From: Candidatus Gastranaerophilales bacterium
GTDB taxonomy: Bacteria; Cyanobacteriota; Vampirovibrionia; Gastranaerophilales; Gastranaerophilaceae
NCBI GenBank assembly: GCA_017560095.1
Contig: JAFYOU010000027.1
Location: 176,718-240,717, forward strand
Length of the DNA stretch: 64,000 nucleotides
Direction of reading: 5' to 3'
Below the pieces are notes generated by a model. The model was not told the origin of the DNA, ran no database searches, and worked only from the letters and a program-made list of their open reading frames with translations. Below, piece after piece: positions 35,994 through 45,009 of this stretch (within the stretch, counting starts at the first letter, position 1; each line of letters opens with the position of its first letter). Position numbers and translations under genes: made by a program.

Positions 35994-36827
35994 GTGAAAG
36001 CTCAAAATATTAACACTACAAATAAAAATAGAAATAAAATAGGCGCTATTGCATCAATTGGCACAGGTGCTTATCTCGGAAAAAGGGCAATTACATCAGG
36101 TTTAAGAAGAGCCTTAGGCGTAAGAATCGAAACCCATACTACAAACACTGCAAATGCAAAAAATATTATCAAATCGGGTAAAATTTTAAATCCAAAATAC
36201 GGCGGTACTGGCGCTGCGCGATTAGTTGGCGCATTTCAAGAAAATTCTCAAAAATTTGTTCATATTACCGGTTTTCATAAAGATTGGAAAAAAACTCTTG
36301 CTGATTCACCCATTAATTTCAAAGATATATTAGAAGCATCTGGCCAAGAAAAGTTGTATTCTAAAATTAAAAAATGCGAAAACACTCCAATTGAAAGCAT
36401 TCTTAAAACCATTTATCGAAAGATACAAAATATAATATATAAATGCGCAAATATTATGGATATAAAAAGCCAAGAAACAATTATCGAAGATATCAAAAGA
36501 AACTTTACCGATAAAAAAAGTACATTATTTACATTGTCCAAATTTATAACAGGAAAAGGTTCAAAAACTTTTTATATTGGTGGCACAGATAAGTTTTTTT
36601 CTGACAATTTCATTCCAGATACAAATGATTTTGCTCTAAAATCAGACAAGCCGGTTAAAGTTGCATCTACTAAAATTGGCGCCATATTTGATTGTTTAAA
36701 AAGAGATGGTCTGTCTGGAATCAAACAAAATAAAAGTCGCGCCATTGCTGGAGTTGCAATTTTTGCCACATTTGGATATGCATCATACAAACTTATTAAA
36801 AATGGCATAGAAAAATTAAAAAAATAA
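35994..36827 (+). CDS. Hypothetical protein with two terminal helices; possible ADP-ribosyltransferase-like core
   Basis: It starts at GTG with GGAG 8 nt upstream. Of 277 residues, 18-42 form a glycine/alanine-rich hydrophobic segment and 255-272 a second one, so both ends may contact the membrane. Between them ETHTTNTANAKNIIKSGKIL and YGGTGAARL resemble the H-T...I..SG opening of ADP-ribosyltransferase/phosphotransferase folds, and KTFYIGGTDKFFSDNFIP could be a later strand. This match is weak and by eye only. No neighbour helps. It may instead be an unrelated effector-like protein. Confidence 0.45.
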   Translation: MKAQNINTTNKNRNKIGAIASIGTGAYLGKRAITSGLRRALGVRIETHTTNTANAKNIIKSGKILNPKYGGTGAARLVGAFQENSQKFVHITGFHKDWKKTLADSPINFKDILEASGQEKLYSKIKKCENTPIESILKTIYRKIQNIIYKCANIMDIKSQETIIEDIKRNFTDKKSTLFTLSKFITGKGSKTFYIGGTDKFFSDNFIPDTNDFALKSDKPVKVASTKIGAIFDCLKRDGLSGIKQNKSRAIAGVAIFATFGYASYKLIKNGIEKLKK

Positions 36828-37015
36828 ACTTGTAAACTTTAGATATCAAACAAATAATCATTAATGTGCATATTGACACTTGTCAAATGAAATAAATTAT
36901 TAATAAACATAGTAATGCATATCATAACAAATAAGAATACCTATATTGAACCATGAAATTGTTTTTAATTTAAAAAGATTCAATAAAGATACCCGTGTAA
37001 GCGCTTTTAGGCATA

Positions 37016-37050
37016 ATAAAAGAGAGTCTCAGCAAGAAACTCTCTTTTAT
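37016..37050 (-). terminator. Rho-independent terminator after tRNA-Pro
   Basis: A 12-bp perfect stem (ATAAAAGAGAGT / ACTCTCTTTTAT) with an 11-nt loop, touching the encoded CCA end of tRNA-Pro on the minus strand. Confidence 0.88.
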
Positions 37051-37126
37051 GGTCGGGATGACAGGATTCGAACCTGCGACCCCCTCGTCCCAAGCGAGGT
37101 GCGCTACCAAGCTGCGCTACATCCCG
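37050..37126 (-). tRNA. tRNA-Pro (UGG), CCA encoded
   Basis: Acceptor CGGGATG/CATCCCG, discriminator A, encoded CCA, T arm GGTTCGAATCC and anticodon loop CTTGGGA closed by CCTCG/CGAGG, giving anticodon UGG. The long apparent protein frames over this site are artefacts of tRNA sequence. Confidence 0.96.
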
Positions 37127-37167
37127 AAATATAATTCAATTGTCATTAAATTCTTAGTTTCAATACC

Positions 37168-37220
37168 CGCGGGATTTGCGCACCTCCTTGCTGCCGAGGA
37201 GTCCTTGCTACATCCCGAAA
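37168..37220 (-). other. tRNA-like scrap with tRNA-Pro 5' sequence
   Basis: The 14-bp block GCTACATCCCGAAA from the 5' end of tRNA-Pro (37115-37128) recurs at 37207-37220. On the minus strand CGGGAT pairs with ATCCCG about 40 nt on, enclosing a CTCCT/AGGAG hairpin. The result is a mini-helix with no anticodon arm. It looks like a decayed tRNA duplicate or recombination scar rather than a working gene. Confidence 0.5.
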
Positions 37221-37280
37221 GGAATCATACGAAATATCGCAAATTCAAATTTACCAACAACAAAACATAAAGTCAATAGA

Positions 37281-37308
37281 TTGACTTAAAAAATTTTAAA
37301 TTCATAAT
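37281..37308 (+). promoter_or_regulatory. Promoter of a probable leaderless GT9 mRNA
   Basis: TTGACT, 16-bp spacer, CATAAT, then exactly 6 nt to the ATG at 37315. No ribosome site lies in between. Confidence 0.68.
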
Positions 37309-37314
37309 TATCAT

Positions 37315-38325
37315 ATGAAAAGTTATAAAAATATTTTATTTATAAATTACGGTGGAATTGGCGATGAAATACTATTTTTGCCAACAATTAAATCGGTTAA
37401 AGAACAATACCCTAATTCAAAAATTACACTAGCGCTTGAACCTCGCTCTAAAGGCATTAAAGACTTAACAAATCTAATCGACGAATTGATTTATGTTGAT
37501 ATCAAAGCTTCTGGTGTTAAAAAATATCTAAATATTATTAAATTTATAACAACCACATGGTTCAAAAGATTTGATTGCGTTATTTCAAGCGGTAAAAACC
37601 CACTTGTGGCTATTATTCTTTTTTTAACAGGCATTAAAGAAAAAATAGGCTACAACTCAAAAACTGGTTTTCTTTTAACTAAAAAAGTGCAATTAAACGA
37701 GAATCAATATGCCGGACAAATGTATCATGATTTAGCAAAACCAATAATTAAAAATGAATATCAAGACCCAACAATTGATATTATGGGAGAATTTTCTTTG
37801 GCGCCTGAATTAAAGAAAAATGAATATATTTGTATTCATCCAGGCGTATCTAAAATGTCAATTTCAAAAAATATATTTAAATGTCCAAATATTGATTTTT
37901 GGAAAAACTTGATTATTGGCCTATTAGCTAAAGGCAAACAGGTAGTTCTTTTGGGAACCAAAGATGATAAAGATTTAATAGAAGAAATTTTAAAAATCAA
38001 TGAAATTTCAAGTAATTCAAATTTTATAAACTTTTATAATAAAACAAAAAACATAATGGAAATGGCTTTTATTATGAAAAATTCAGGCCACGTAGTTTGC
38101 GTTGATAGCGCACCATTACATGTTGCAGTTTGTGTCAATGCAGATATTTTTGCAATTTTTGGCCCAACAAATGAAATTAAATTAGTGCCACAAAATCAAA
38201 AAATAAAAGTAATTAAAAATAACTGCAATTGCAGACCTTGTTTATGGCACAAAAGAACTTATAATTGCAAAAATTCTGATTGCTTAAATATTGACTACAA
38301 TCAAATTTTAGATAAAATTAATTGA
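37315..38325 (+). CDS. GT9-family glycosyltransferase (heptosyltransferase-like)
   Basis: The 336-residue protein follows the GT9 pattern: ILFINYGGIGDEILFLPTIK at the start (the G-x-GD loop), a CIHPGVSK strand near 180 and the C-terminal VCVDSAPLHVAVC...AIFGPTNE, the D-S-x-x-x-H and FGPT signatures. GT9 enzymes add heptose or other sugars to lipopolysaccharide cores. It is transcribed from a close promoter without a leader. A four-Cys patch (CNCRPC, then KNSDC) near the end is common in this family. Confidence 0.88.
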   Translation: MKSYKNILFINYGGIGDEILFLPTIKSVKEQYPNSKITLALEPRSKGIKDLTNLIDELIYVDIKASGVKKYLNIIKFITTTWFKRFDCVISSGKNPLVAIILFLTGIKEKIGYNSKTGFLLTKKVQLNENQYAGQMYHDLAKPIIKNEYQDPTIDIMGEFSLAPELKKNEYICIHPGVSKMSISKNIFKCPNIDFWKNLIIGLLAKGKQVVLLGTKDDKDLIEEILKINEISSNSNFINFYNKTKNIMEMAFIMKNSGHVVCVDSAPLHVAVCVNADIFAIFGPTNEIKLVPQNQKIKVIKNNCNCRPCLWHKRTYNCKNSDCLNIDYNQILDKIN

Positions 38326-38391
38326 TTTTAATACCATATTATTGTAAGATTATCTTGTAATATTGTCAAAAGACCAATTAAGAGGTATTAA

Positions 38392-39699
38392 ATGAAAAAG
38401 TTTCAAAAGTTTTTAGTGGCAACATTTGCAATTTTACTATTAAACGTTGCAAATGCGCTTGAAATCGTAGACGTTAGAAGCGATTACTGGGCTGGTCAAG
38501 AAATAGTTAGAGCGATACAAAATGGATATATATATGTTATCGATGGCAATAAATTCAAACCTGAAGATAATATGTCTAGAAGCGAATTTGTTACAGCATT
38601 ATTAAAAGTAATCCAACGCCAAAATGAAGAAATCATACAAAGAACAAGCTTTAAAGATATAGACAATTTAACTCCAAATAAAAAAAATATCACTCTATCT
38701 GAGCAAATCAGAATGGCATTCGGATACCCAGATAAAACATTTAAACCCAATTTGGCAATCAATCATAATGAAACAATGAGTATGATTGCTAATATTACAA
38801 ATGCACAATATGTTGCAGGTGATATTACAAGATTTAGCGATTATAAAGAAATTCCTCTTTGGGCACGTCGCGCTTGGATTAAAAACGTTGCAAACGGTTT
38901 ATATGTAAATCACCCAGATTTACTAAGCTTCACACCAAACAAAGATTTAACAAGAGCAGAAGCAGCTGTTTTGTTTGATAAAATTGCAAACAACTTAGAT
39001 AAAGTCAAAGACCAATATAAAGACTTGTATAATTCCGCAATAAGCGATGAAGACGAAGAAGATAATGGTCTTGATTTCGACAAATCAGTTTTCATTGCTG
39101 AAAACACTTTAGATATGGTTTCTTTTGCACCAAACAACAAAGTTCAAGTTTATGACAACAAAAAAATTATTGAAGCCGGAAATATATTAATTGGTACTGC
39201 TTTAGATGTTGTTGAAACAAGAAAAGATTTAGTTGGTCATGAATACAGATTCACTGCTCCAAATGATGTTTATACCACCCAAGGAACTTTCTTATATCCA
39301 AAAGGAACTGAATTCTATGCACGTGTAGATAAAATTGGATATAGTGATTGGAGATCAAAACCAGAAACTTCAACGGTAGTATTCCACAAATATTCATTAC
39401 CTTCGGGTGAAACATACGATATGGCAGGCGTTCCATTTACTAAAGATGACAAAGTTATTTATGTAAGTGATATTAAAAATGCTAAAAAAGCTAAAAAATT
39501 ATCAAATTATAAAATGTCTCAAAAAGAGTATTTGATTGCAGTAGCACATCAGAAAAAACCTTTAATGGAATTTAATATTAAATCAGGAAAAACAATTTAT
39601 ATTCTTCTAACAGGAGATATGGTAATTCCTCAAAATAGCGAATATCTTCAATTAAGAACAAAGAAAAGTCTACTTGAAGAAAAAGATAACGATATGTAA
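38392..39699 (+). CDS. SLH-domain secreted protein
   Basis: The 435-residue protein has a Sec signal (FLVATFAILLLNVANALE) and an N-terminal array of S-layer homology repeats: DVRSDYWAGQEIVRAIQNGYI, the MSRSEFVTALLKV and LTRAEAAVLFDKI sites, and FGYPDKTFKPN. The remaining 240 residues look beta-rich (FTAPNDVYTTQGTFLYPKGTE). SLH repeats bind pyruvylated wall polymer, so it anchors to the cell surface. In cyanobacteria such proteins include porins, but no porin barrel is clear here. GAGG precedes the ATG, and a terminator follows. Confidence 0.85.
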   Translation: MKKFQKFLVATFAILLLNVANALEIVDVRSDYWAGQEIVRAIQNGYIYVIDGNKFKPEDNMSRSEFVTALLKVIQRQNEEIIQRTSFKDIDNLTPNKKNITLSEQIRMAFGYPDKTFKPNLAINHNETMSMIANITNAQYVAGDITRFSDYKEIPLWARRAWIKNVANGLYVNHPDLLSFTPNKDLTRAEAAVLFDKIANNLDKVKDQYKDLYNSAISDEDEEDNGLDFDKSVFIAENTLDMVSFAPNNKVQVYDNKKIIEAGNILIGTALDVVETRKDLVGHEYRFTAPNDVYTTQGTFLYPKGTEFYARVDKIGYSDWRSKPETSTVVFHKYSLPSGETYDMAGVPFTKDDKVIYVSDIKNAKKAKKLSNYKMSQKEYLIAVAHQKKPLMEFNIKSGKTIYILLTGDMVIPQNSEYLQLRTKKSLLEEKDNDM

Positions 39700-39702
39700 T
39701 TT

Positions 39703-39731
39703 AAAAACCCTCTCGATTGAGAGGGTTTTTT
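39703..39731 (+). terminator. Rho-independent terminator after the SLH gene
   Basis: AAAAACCCTCTC / GAGAGGGTTTTT stem with a 4-nt loop and a T run, directly behind the stop codon. Confidence 0.93.
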
Positions 39732-39765
39732 AGAGGTCAATTGTTAATTAGGATTAGTTGTTAAA

Positions 39766-40401
39766 TTAAAAAATATCTTTTAAGAATGTTTGCAAAGCTC
39801 CTACGCCTGCACCGATTACTCCACCTACAACAGGTCCAAAAGGAATAAAAGAACAAGCTCCAATTGCCGCACCCACAGCAGCCCCAGATGCTATTGCTCC
39901 GCCATATTCTTTTGCTTTATCTTTAAATGACGCATTTTCATTATCTAATGCAGCATAGGCTTCGGCCCTTGTTGTATCTTCAACAAACAAACCGATTATT
40001 GGAATACCTTGTAACATACCCGAAACAATAGGTTTTGCTGTTTTAGAATCGATAGCATCGGTAATATCACAACCTGTTGCATTAATAAATGCATTTGACA
40101 TTATTGTCTGTACCTGATAATTGTCAATAGTTTTATTTCCATAACTATTTGATGCTTTAATTTCATCAAAAAGTTCCTGATATTTCGATAAGGCTTTTTC
40201 AATTTCGCCATTTTTGATATTTTTACCAACTTTTGTCATTGCGAAATTATATCCAGCACCAGTATTTCGAGACATTGAATTAATATTTGCAGATGTTACT
40301 ACTTTGTTATAACCTGAACCCGAATAAGAACTCCCAGATCCAAGCGAAGTATATCCGTCACCAAAATAAGTACCAGTTGGAACACATAATCCATAACTCA
40401 T
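39766..40401 (-). CDS. Hypothetical glycine-zipper protein, 211 aa
   Basis: There is no signal peptide. Residues 10-32 are G/S/Y-rich (YTSLGSGSSYSGSG), 60-150 are helical, and 165-205 form a glycine-zipper hydrophobic hairpin (GAIASGAAVGAAIGACSF, then FGPVVGGVIGAGVGAL) that could insert in a membrane. The layout recalls pore-forming or contact-dependent effector proteins, but no family is identified and no immunity-like partner is adjacent. The ATG has no good ribosome site. Confidence 0.6.
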   Translation of the reverse strand: MSYGLCVPTGTYFGDGYTSLGSGSSYSGSGYNKVVTSANINSMSRNTGAGYNFAMTKVGKNIKNGEIEKALSKYQELFDEIKASNSYGNKTIDNYQVQTIMSNAFINATGCDITDAIDSKTAKPIVSGMLQGIPIIGLFVEDTTRAEAYAALDNENASFKDKAKEYGGAIASGAAVGAAIGACSFIPFGPVVGGVIGAGVGALQTFLKDIF

Positions 40402-40516
40402 AATTAAACCCCACTAACTATTAAATTTAAACTAACCTACATTTTAATAAAGTATTTTTAGATAAATTAATTGCGCAATTAACTTTGTTTTGTTAATATT
40501 TCTTAACAATTATATA

Positions 40517-40545
40517 TTGCATACAATTACAAAGTATTTTAAAAT
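40517..40545 (+). promoter_or_regulatory. Promoter of a probable leaderless SGNH mRNA
   Basis: TTGCAT, 17-bp spacer, TAAAAT, then exactly 6 nt to the ATG at 40552. No ribosome site is present. Confidence 0.65.
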
Positions 40546-40551
40546 TGTCAT

Positions 40552-41127
40552 ATGAATGAGATTTTGTGCTTCGGAGATTCCAACACATACGGTTTTAACC
40601 CAAAAGATTTTAATAGACATAACGAAAAAGAACGCTGGAGCGGAATTTTAAAACAAAACTTTAATGTAATAGAATGCGGATGTAATAATCGCACGATTTT
40701 TAATAATTCTAATAACTTAAATTCAATTTTAACTTTGCCAAAATATTTAAATAATGGCATAACGCACATAATCTTACAAATCGGAATAAATGATTTACAA
40801 ACTCAATACAATACAGACTTAAAAGAACTGGAAAGCAAATTAACGCAGCTTATAAAATCGATTGACAAAGAAATAAAAATTATTTTGTTATGCCCAAGTC
40901 TGATAGATAAATGTATCTTAAATAGCAATTTTGCACAATTATTTAACAGTGAATCTATTGAAAAATCAAAAAAATTACCAGAAATTTACAAAAATATATC
41001 TAAGCAAAACGATTGCACATTAGTTAATTTAAACAATATTGCAACTGTTTCAAAAATCGATGGCTTACACTACGACATAGAAAATCATAAGCTAATAGCA
41101 GATTATCTATCAAATATTCTAAATTAA
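40552..41127 (+). CDS. SGNH/GDSL-family hydrolase
   Basis: The 191-residue cytoplasmic-looking protein has all four SGNH blocks: CFGDSNTYG (nucleophile Ser, near 9), GCNNR (near 43), IGINDLQ (Asn block, near 82) and DGLHYD with the catalytic Asp and His (near 170). Such enzymes cleave acyl esters or acetyl groups from glycans. The substrate is unknown. It is transcribed from a leaderless-type promoter. Its last 9 nt overlap the PilB-like gene tail to tail. Confidence 0.88.
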   Translation: MNEILCFGDSNTYGFNPKDFNRHNEKERWSGILKQNFNVIECGCNNRTIFNNSNNLNSILTLPKYLNNGITHIILQIGINDLQTQYNTDLKELESKLTQLIKSIDKEIKIILLCPSLIDKCILNSNFAQLFNSESIEKSKKLPEIYKNISKQNDCTLVNLNNIATVSKIDGLHYDIENHKLIADYLSNILN

Positions 41128-42516
41128 ATATTTATCTAATTCAGCTTTGTTAAACACTTCTATACTATCTTTACCATGAATAAATATCAAACAACTGATA
41201 ACGGATTTAAACATATTAAATTCACTAAATTCAAATTTTCTTCTTAAATCATCCATATTTTCAGCTAAAAATTCAGTGATTAAGGTTTTGTTTTTCAAAG
41301 TTAAAGATGTAAAGAAGTCAAGCCCTTCTTTTGTAGTTATACCTTCAAAATAAATAATATCAGGAGACTGAAATTCGATAAATCTCATTGCTTTATCTAG
41401 ATTAAATCCTATATTTTCATTCAACTCGCACTGCGCAACACCTTTTAATCTATATTTTGCAATTGATTCCAAGGTCATAACGTTTTTAGACTCCGAAATT
41501 AAATTGGATAAAATAGAATAAATCAAATGCGTTTTACCAGACAAAGAAGCACCGCAAATCAAAACAAGACCGGGTATATTTAGCGAATTCCTTATTAACT
41601 CAATTCTATCCTGAGCAATGCTTAACTTTTCAATTTCCATCGGTGGATGATAAATTTTAATTAGAATTCTTTCACCAGAAATCGTTGGAAATGCACTAAC
41701 ACTAGCAGTCAATTCAGCTTCATCAACATTAAAATTTAATTTGCCTAATTGAGGAATTTCAAAAACATTAGGATCAAGATTTGACATCAATTTTAAAGAT
41801 TGAACAAAAGGATTTGTCAAAAGACTTGGAATTATGCCAGTTTGAATATTTTTTTCAGCTTTTTTAAAATTAACACTTAATCCTTCATAAGTATTTTCAA
41901 AATATAATTCATGCACATTTTCACTAATAGCTTGCTTTAAAATCGCCCTAAATAGCGTTTGTATGTGCTCAGCAGATAAATCATCATTATGAAGTTCTTC
42001 TTGCCAGGCGTAATTATTAGAATCGCCAAGTTTTATATCTTCAACCTTGGATTTAACATCATAGTATTCATTAATTTTTTTAAGTATGCTTTTTTCAGAT
42101 GCAATTACCGGATCAATATTCTTTTTAGTAATTTGCATAATTTTGTCAATTGAAAATAAATCCATCGGATCAGCCATTGCAACTGTTAAAGTATCTTCAA
42201 TAACGAATAATGGTAATATTTTAAATCGAATAGCATCTTGATAAGAAATAAATTCTAAACATTTTTTATCAATGGAATAATTTTCTAAATCAACGCTTGG
42301 AGTATGAAGCTTTTCTTCCAAAAAACGCATCAAAACAGCTTCATCTATCATTTGGGTATTAATTAGTATCTGTCCAATATTAGTATTTTGAGCTAAAGCA
42401 AGTTCAGTTGCATGTTCTATATCATCATATGTTACGATACCATCACGCACCAAGTCATATTTTAATTTGTCAATTGTTTTATTGTCTAAAGAGCTATTTC
42501 CGTTTAATAAATCCAT
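41119..42516 (-). CDS. Degenerate PilB/GspE-like ATPase (MshEN domain plus decayed motor)
   Basis: The 465-residue protein has an N-terminal MshEN-type c-di-GMP-binding region (residues 30-155, FLEEKLHTPSVDLENYSID and VAMADPMDLFSI) and a type II/IV secretion ATPase domain. The motor is altered. Walker A is GASLSGKTH (322-330), the ESI at 350-352 replaces the EDP Asp box, Walker B reads DIIYFEGI (386-393), and the His box STLHTN has become ITEFLAEN. The C-terminal zinc cysteines of PilB are absent. It probably binds c-di-GMP or nucleotide without driving a pilus. It sits in one operon with a response regulator and sensor kinase. Confidence 0.72.
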   Translation of the reverse strand: MDLLNGNSSLDNKTIDKLKYDLVRDGIVTYDDIEHATELALAQNTNIGQILINTQMIDEAVLMRFLEEKLHTPSVDLENYSIDKKCLEFISYQDAIRFKILPLFVIEDTLTVAMADPMDLFSIDKIMQITKKNIDPVIASEKSILKKINEYYDVKSKVEDIKLGDSNNYAWQEELHNDDLSAEHIQTLFRAILKQAISENVHELYFENTYEGLSVNFKKAEKNIQTGIIPSLLTNPFVQSLKLMSNLDPNVFEIPQLGKLNFNVDEAELTASVSAFPTISGERILIKIYHPPMEIEKLSIAQDRIELIRNSLNIPGLVLICGASLSGKTHLIYSILSNLISESKNVMTLESIAKYRLKGVAQCELNENIGFNLDKAMRFIEFQSPDIIYFEGITTKEGLDFFTSLTLKNKTLITEFLAENMDDLRRKFEFSEFNMFKSVISCLIFIHGKDSIEVFNKAELDKYLI

Positions 42517-42529
42517 TTTATACCTAACA

Positions 42530-42892
42530 CTATGCTAAATGTTTATTAATTTTCTCTAAAACTTCTGAAAATTCAAATGGCTTTGTAATATATTCATCAG
42601 CCCCAGTTTCTTCACCAATTATTTTATCTTCATCTTGACTTCTTGCGGTAACCATCATAATTGGAATGTTTTTATACTTATTATCAAATTTTAATAATCT
42701 ACAAATTTTATACCCGTTAATTTTTGGCATCATAACATCTAAAATAACCATATCTGGATTTACAGTTTTTGCAAGATTCAACCCTTCTTCGCCATCGTAC
42801 GCGCAAATACAATCAAACCCTTTTGCTTTTAACATAAATGAAAGGGTTTCAACAATATCTCTTTCATCATCAACTATTAAAATCTTTTTCAT
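42530..42892 (-). CDS. Stand-alone response regulator (REC only)
   Basis: About 120 residues: ILIVDDERDIVETL at the start, phosphoacceptor Asp in MVILDVMMPKI, Thr/Ser in MMVTARSQD, and Lys in YITKPFEFSE. No output domain, so it signals by protein contact. I chose the second ATG (42892) because GGAG lies 8 nt before it; the first ATG overlaps the kinase stop. The following gene is the PilB-like protein, a likely partner. Confidence 0.92.
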   Translation of the reverse strand: MKKILIVDDERDIVETLSFMLKAKGFDCICAYDGEEGLNLAKTVNPDMVILDVMMPKINGYKICRLLKFDNKYKNIPIMMVTARSQDEDKIIGEETGADEYITKPFEFSEVLEKINKHLA

Positions 42893-42894
42893 TT

Positions 42895-44934
42895 TCATTC
42901 TCCGGCCAAACTTTTGATTATTTTTATTGCATCATAACCATCTTTAGTGCTATGCATTTTAAACAACATTATATCATGATCATTTTCTCTTATTTTTTCG
43001 CAATATTCATTTAATGTGCATACCAACGCTTCAAATGAATCATACGAAACTTTTGGAATACAAGCGCAATATTCAGTTTTTTCCCCATGACATAAACTAA
43101 CTTCTTTTGAAAATTGAGATAAATTCAAAAGTTTATTCTCTTTCAGCTGATCAATTAAATTAATTTTTGAATTATATTTAATTTTCAAAATGCCAACATC
43201 ATCATTATTTATTAATGCATGAGACAAATCCATAGCAAACATTTTAATATCGTCAAGCAAGGGTAAATAAACATTAAATGTAGATCCACAAGATTCTTGC
43301 GATATAACTTCAATTGCACCTAAATGAGAATCAATAAGTTGCTTGGTAATTGTTAAACCCAAGCCGACACCGCCATTATTTCTCTTTAAGGATGATTCGA
43401 TTTGAGAAAATTTATCGAAGATTTTTGGAATATCCTCTTCTTTAATACCGATTCCATTATCAACAACACTCACTTTTACATATTTCATGTTTGGAATAAT
43501 AATAGGATTTATTAATTTATCTTGCTGAATTTCATTAGCCTTGATAACAGATGCAATAACATTAATTTCACCATTTTGCTGAGTAAATTTAAGCGCATTT
43601 GAAACCAAATTTGAAAAAATCTGTTCTATTCTTCTAATGTCAGCATAAATTTGTGGCAATTCTTCATTTATTAAAAGATTTATACTTATATTTTTTTCAG
43701 TTGCAACTTGCAAAAAAGTCTTTTGCAAAAGCTCCAAAGAAGAAGTAATATTGCAAATTTTATAATTAAAATCCAATTTACCAGTCTGTATTCTAGACAA
43801 ATCAAGCAAATCTTCAATAATTCCAGACAATCTCTGTATATTTCTTTTAGCCATTGAAATGAAATTTTTAGCTTCAGCAGAAATTTCACCTGCTTGTTCT
43901 GATAAAACAATTTCTAGGGAATTATTAATAGGAGTAAGAGGGGTTCTAAGTTCATGAGAAACAATAGAAACAAACTCAGACTTTAGTTTTTCCAATTTTT
44001 CAAGCTTTTTATTTGTAGTTGAAATTTCTTCATACAACTTCGCACTTCTTAAAGGCAATGCAACTTGATGGGTAATTGCTTGAAAGCATGTAACATCTTC
44101 ATTTTGAAATGGAACTTGCCTAAACAATTCAACTACACCAAAAAACTCATTTCCAATTTTTATTGGAGCGAATAAGGAATCATAACTTATGGTTTCAATT
44201 CCAAACATTTTATTAGAGCGAGCTTGCTTTGTTTTTTGAATAATTTCAATTGAATCAGTATCAAACGAAGTAAAAGCTGAATCTTTTTCTAATTCATTTC
44301 TATAATTCAATATTGAGCGAATTTTAAGTGCATCAATCAAGTTTTCGCTTGCTTCATGCATTGTATTCAGATTAAATACAGGTTTGCCCTCTGAATTCAA
44401 AATTAACACACAAGAAATGTCAAAACTCAACGTTTTTTCCATAGCTTCAATCATAATGTCATACAATTTTGAAGTATTTAGCGTTCCTGTAAATTGAGAG
44501 CTAGTATTATATAAAACATTTAATTGATATAAACTTCTAGATAATTCTTTGTTATTTTCATAAAGCCTATCTAATGATTTTTTAATCTTTGTATGAGACT
44601 GAATAGTTGAAAACAAAATTTGTTCATTTACCGGATATTCAATAAACCCATCTGCTAAATTAGCAAACTCGCATTGCTCGTTTTTATTTAAAAACAAAAT
44701 AATTTGCGTATTTTCATTTCTTTGATTTGATTTAATTTGACGCACAAGTAATTCGCTATTTTTATAGCCACTTTCAATTAAAATAATATCTGGACAAAAA
44801 TGATGAATTTGTGTTAACACATCTTCAATTTCACCAAAAGACTCCATTAATTTTATATCATTTTGTGATAGCAAATAAGAATTAACCAGATTTTTGGCAC
44901 CTAAATCATTAAATAACAAATAAACTCTACTCAT
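42895..44934 (-). CDS. Hybrid-layout sensor histidine kinase with pseudo-receiver and GAF
   Basis: 679 residues without a membrane helix. The N-terminal receiver-like domain (1-115) has PDIILIESG, where the phosphoacceptor Asp is Glu 54. Next come a coiled coil (115-140), a GAF domain (about 140-300), the HisKA helix with FVSIVSHELRTPL (His 327) and an HATPase with NLVSNALKFT, VVDNGIGIKE and GGVGLGLTIT boxes. A C-terminal region of about 120 residues (from 560) is unassigned. The ATPase is intact, so the kinase should be active. A leaderless-type promoter precedes it. Confidence 0.88.
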   Translation of the reverse strand: MSRVYLLFNDLGAKNLVNSYLLSQNDIKLMESFGEIEDVLTQIHHFCPDIILIESGYKNSELLVRQIKSNQRNENTQIILFLNKNEQCEFANLADGFIEYPVNEQILFSTIQSHTKIKKSLDRLYENNKELSRSLYQLNVLYNTSSQFTGTLNTSKLYDIMIEAMEKTLSFDISCVLILNSEGKPVFNLNTMHEASENLIDALKIRSILNYRNELEKDSAFTSFDTDSIEIIQKTKQARSNKMFGIETISYDSLFAPIKIGNEFFGVVELFRQVPFQNEDVTCFQAITHQVALPLRSAKLYEEISTTNKKLEKLEKLKSEFVSIVSHELRTPLTPINNSLEIVLSEQAGEISAEAKNFISMAKRNIQRLSGIIEDLLDLSRIQTGKLDFNYKICNITSSLELLQKTFLQVATEKNISINLLINEELPQIYADIRRIEQIFSNLVSNALKFTQQNGEINVIASVIKANEIQQDKLINPIIIPNMKYVKVSVVDNGIGIKEEDIPKIFDKFSQIESSLKRNNGGVGLGLTITKQLIDSHLGAIEVISQESCGSTFNVYLPLLDDIKMFAMDLSHALINNDDVGILKIKYNSKINLIDQLKENKLLNLSQFSKEVSLCHGEKTEYCACIPKVSYDSFEALVCTLNEYCEKIRENDHDIMLFKMHSTKDGYDAIKIIKSLAGE

Positions 44935-44940
44935 ACTAAA

Positions 44941-44968
44941 ATTTTACCAAAGCAATTCTTGAATGCAA
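44941..44968 (-). promoter_or_regulatory. Promoter of a probable leaderless kinase mRNA
   Basis: On the minus strand TTGCAT, 16-bp spacer, TAAAAT, then exactly 6 nt to the ATG of the kinase gene. No ribosome site is visible. Confidence 0.65.
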
Positions 44969-45009
44969 TTTTTAAAAAAAATGTAATATTTGTTAATAAA
45001 TTAAATACT

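Noticed and set aside
36946-37270. Two overlapping frames reading RDDRIRTCDPLVPSEVRYQ and similar
   Set aside because: This is the well-known false protein produced by translating a tRNA gene and its flank; the site is tRNA-Pro.
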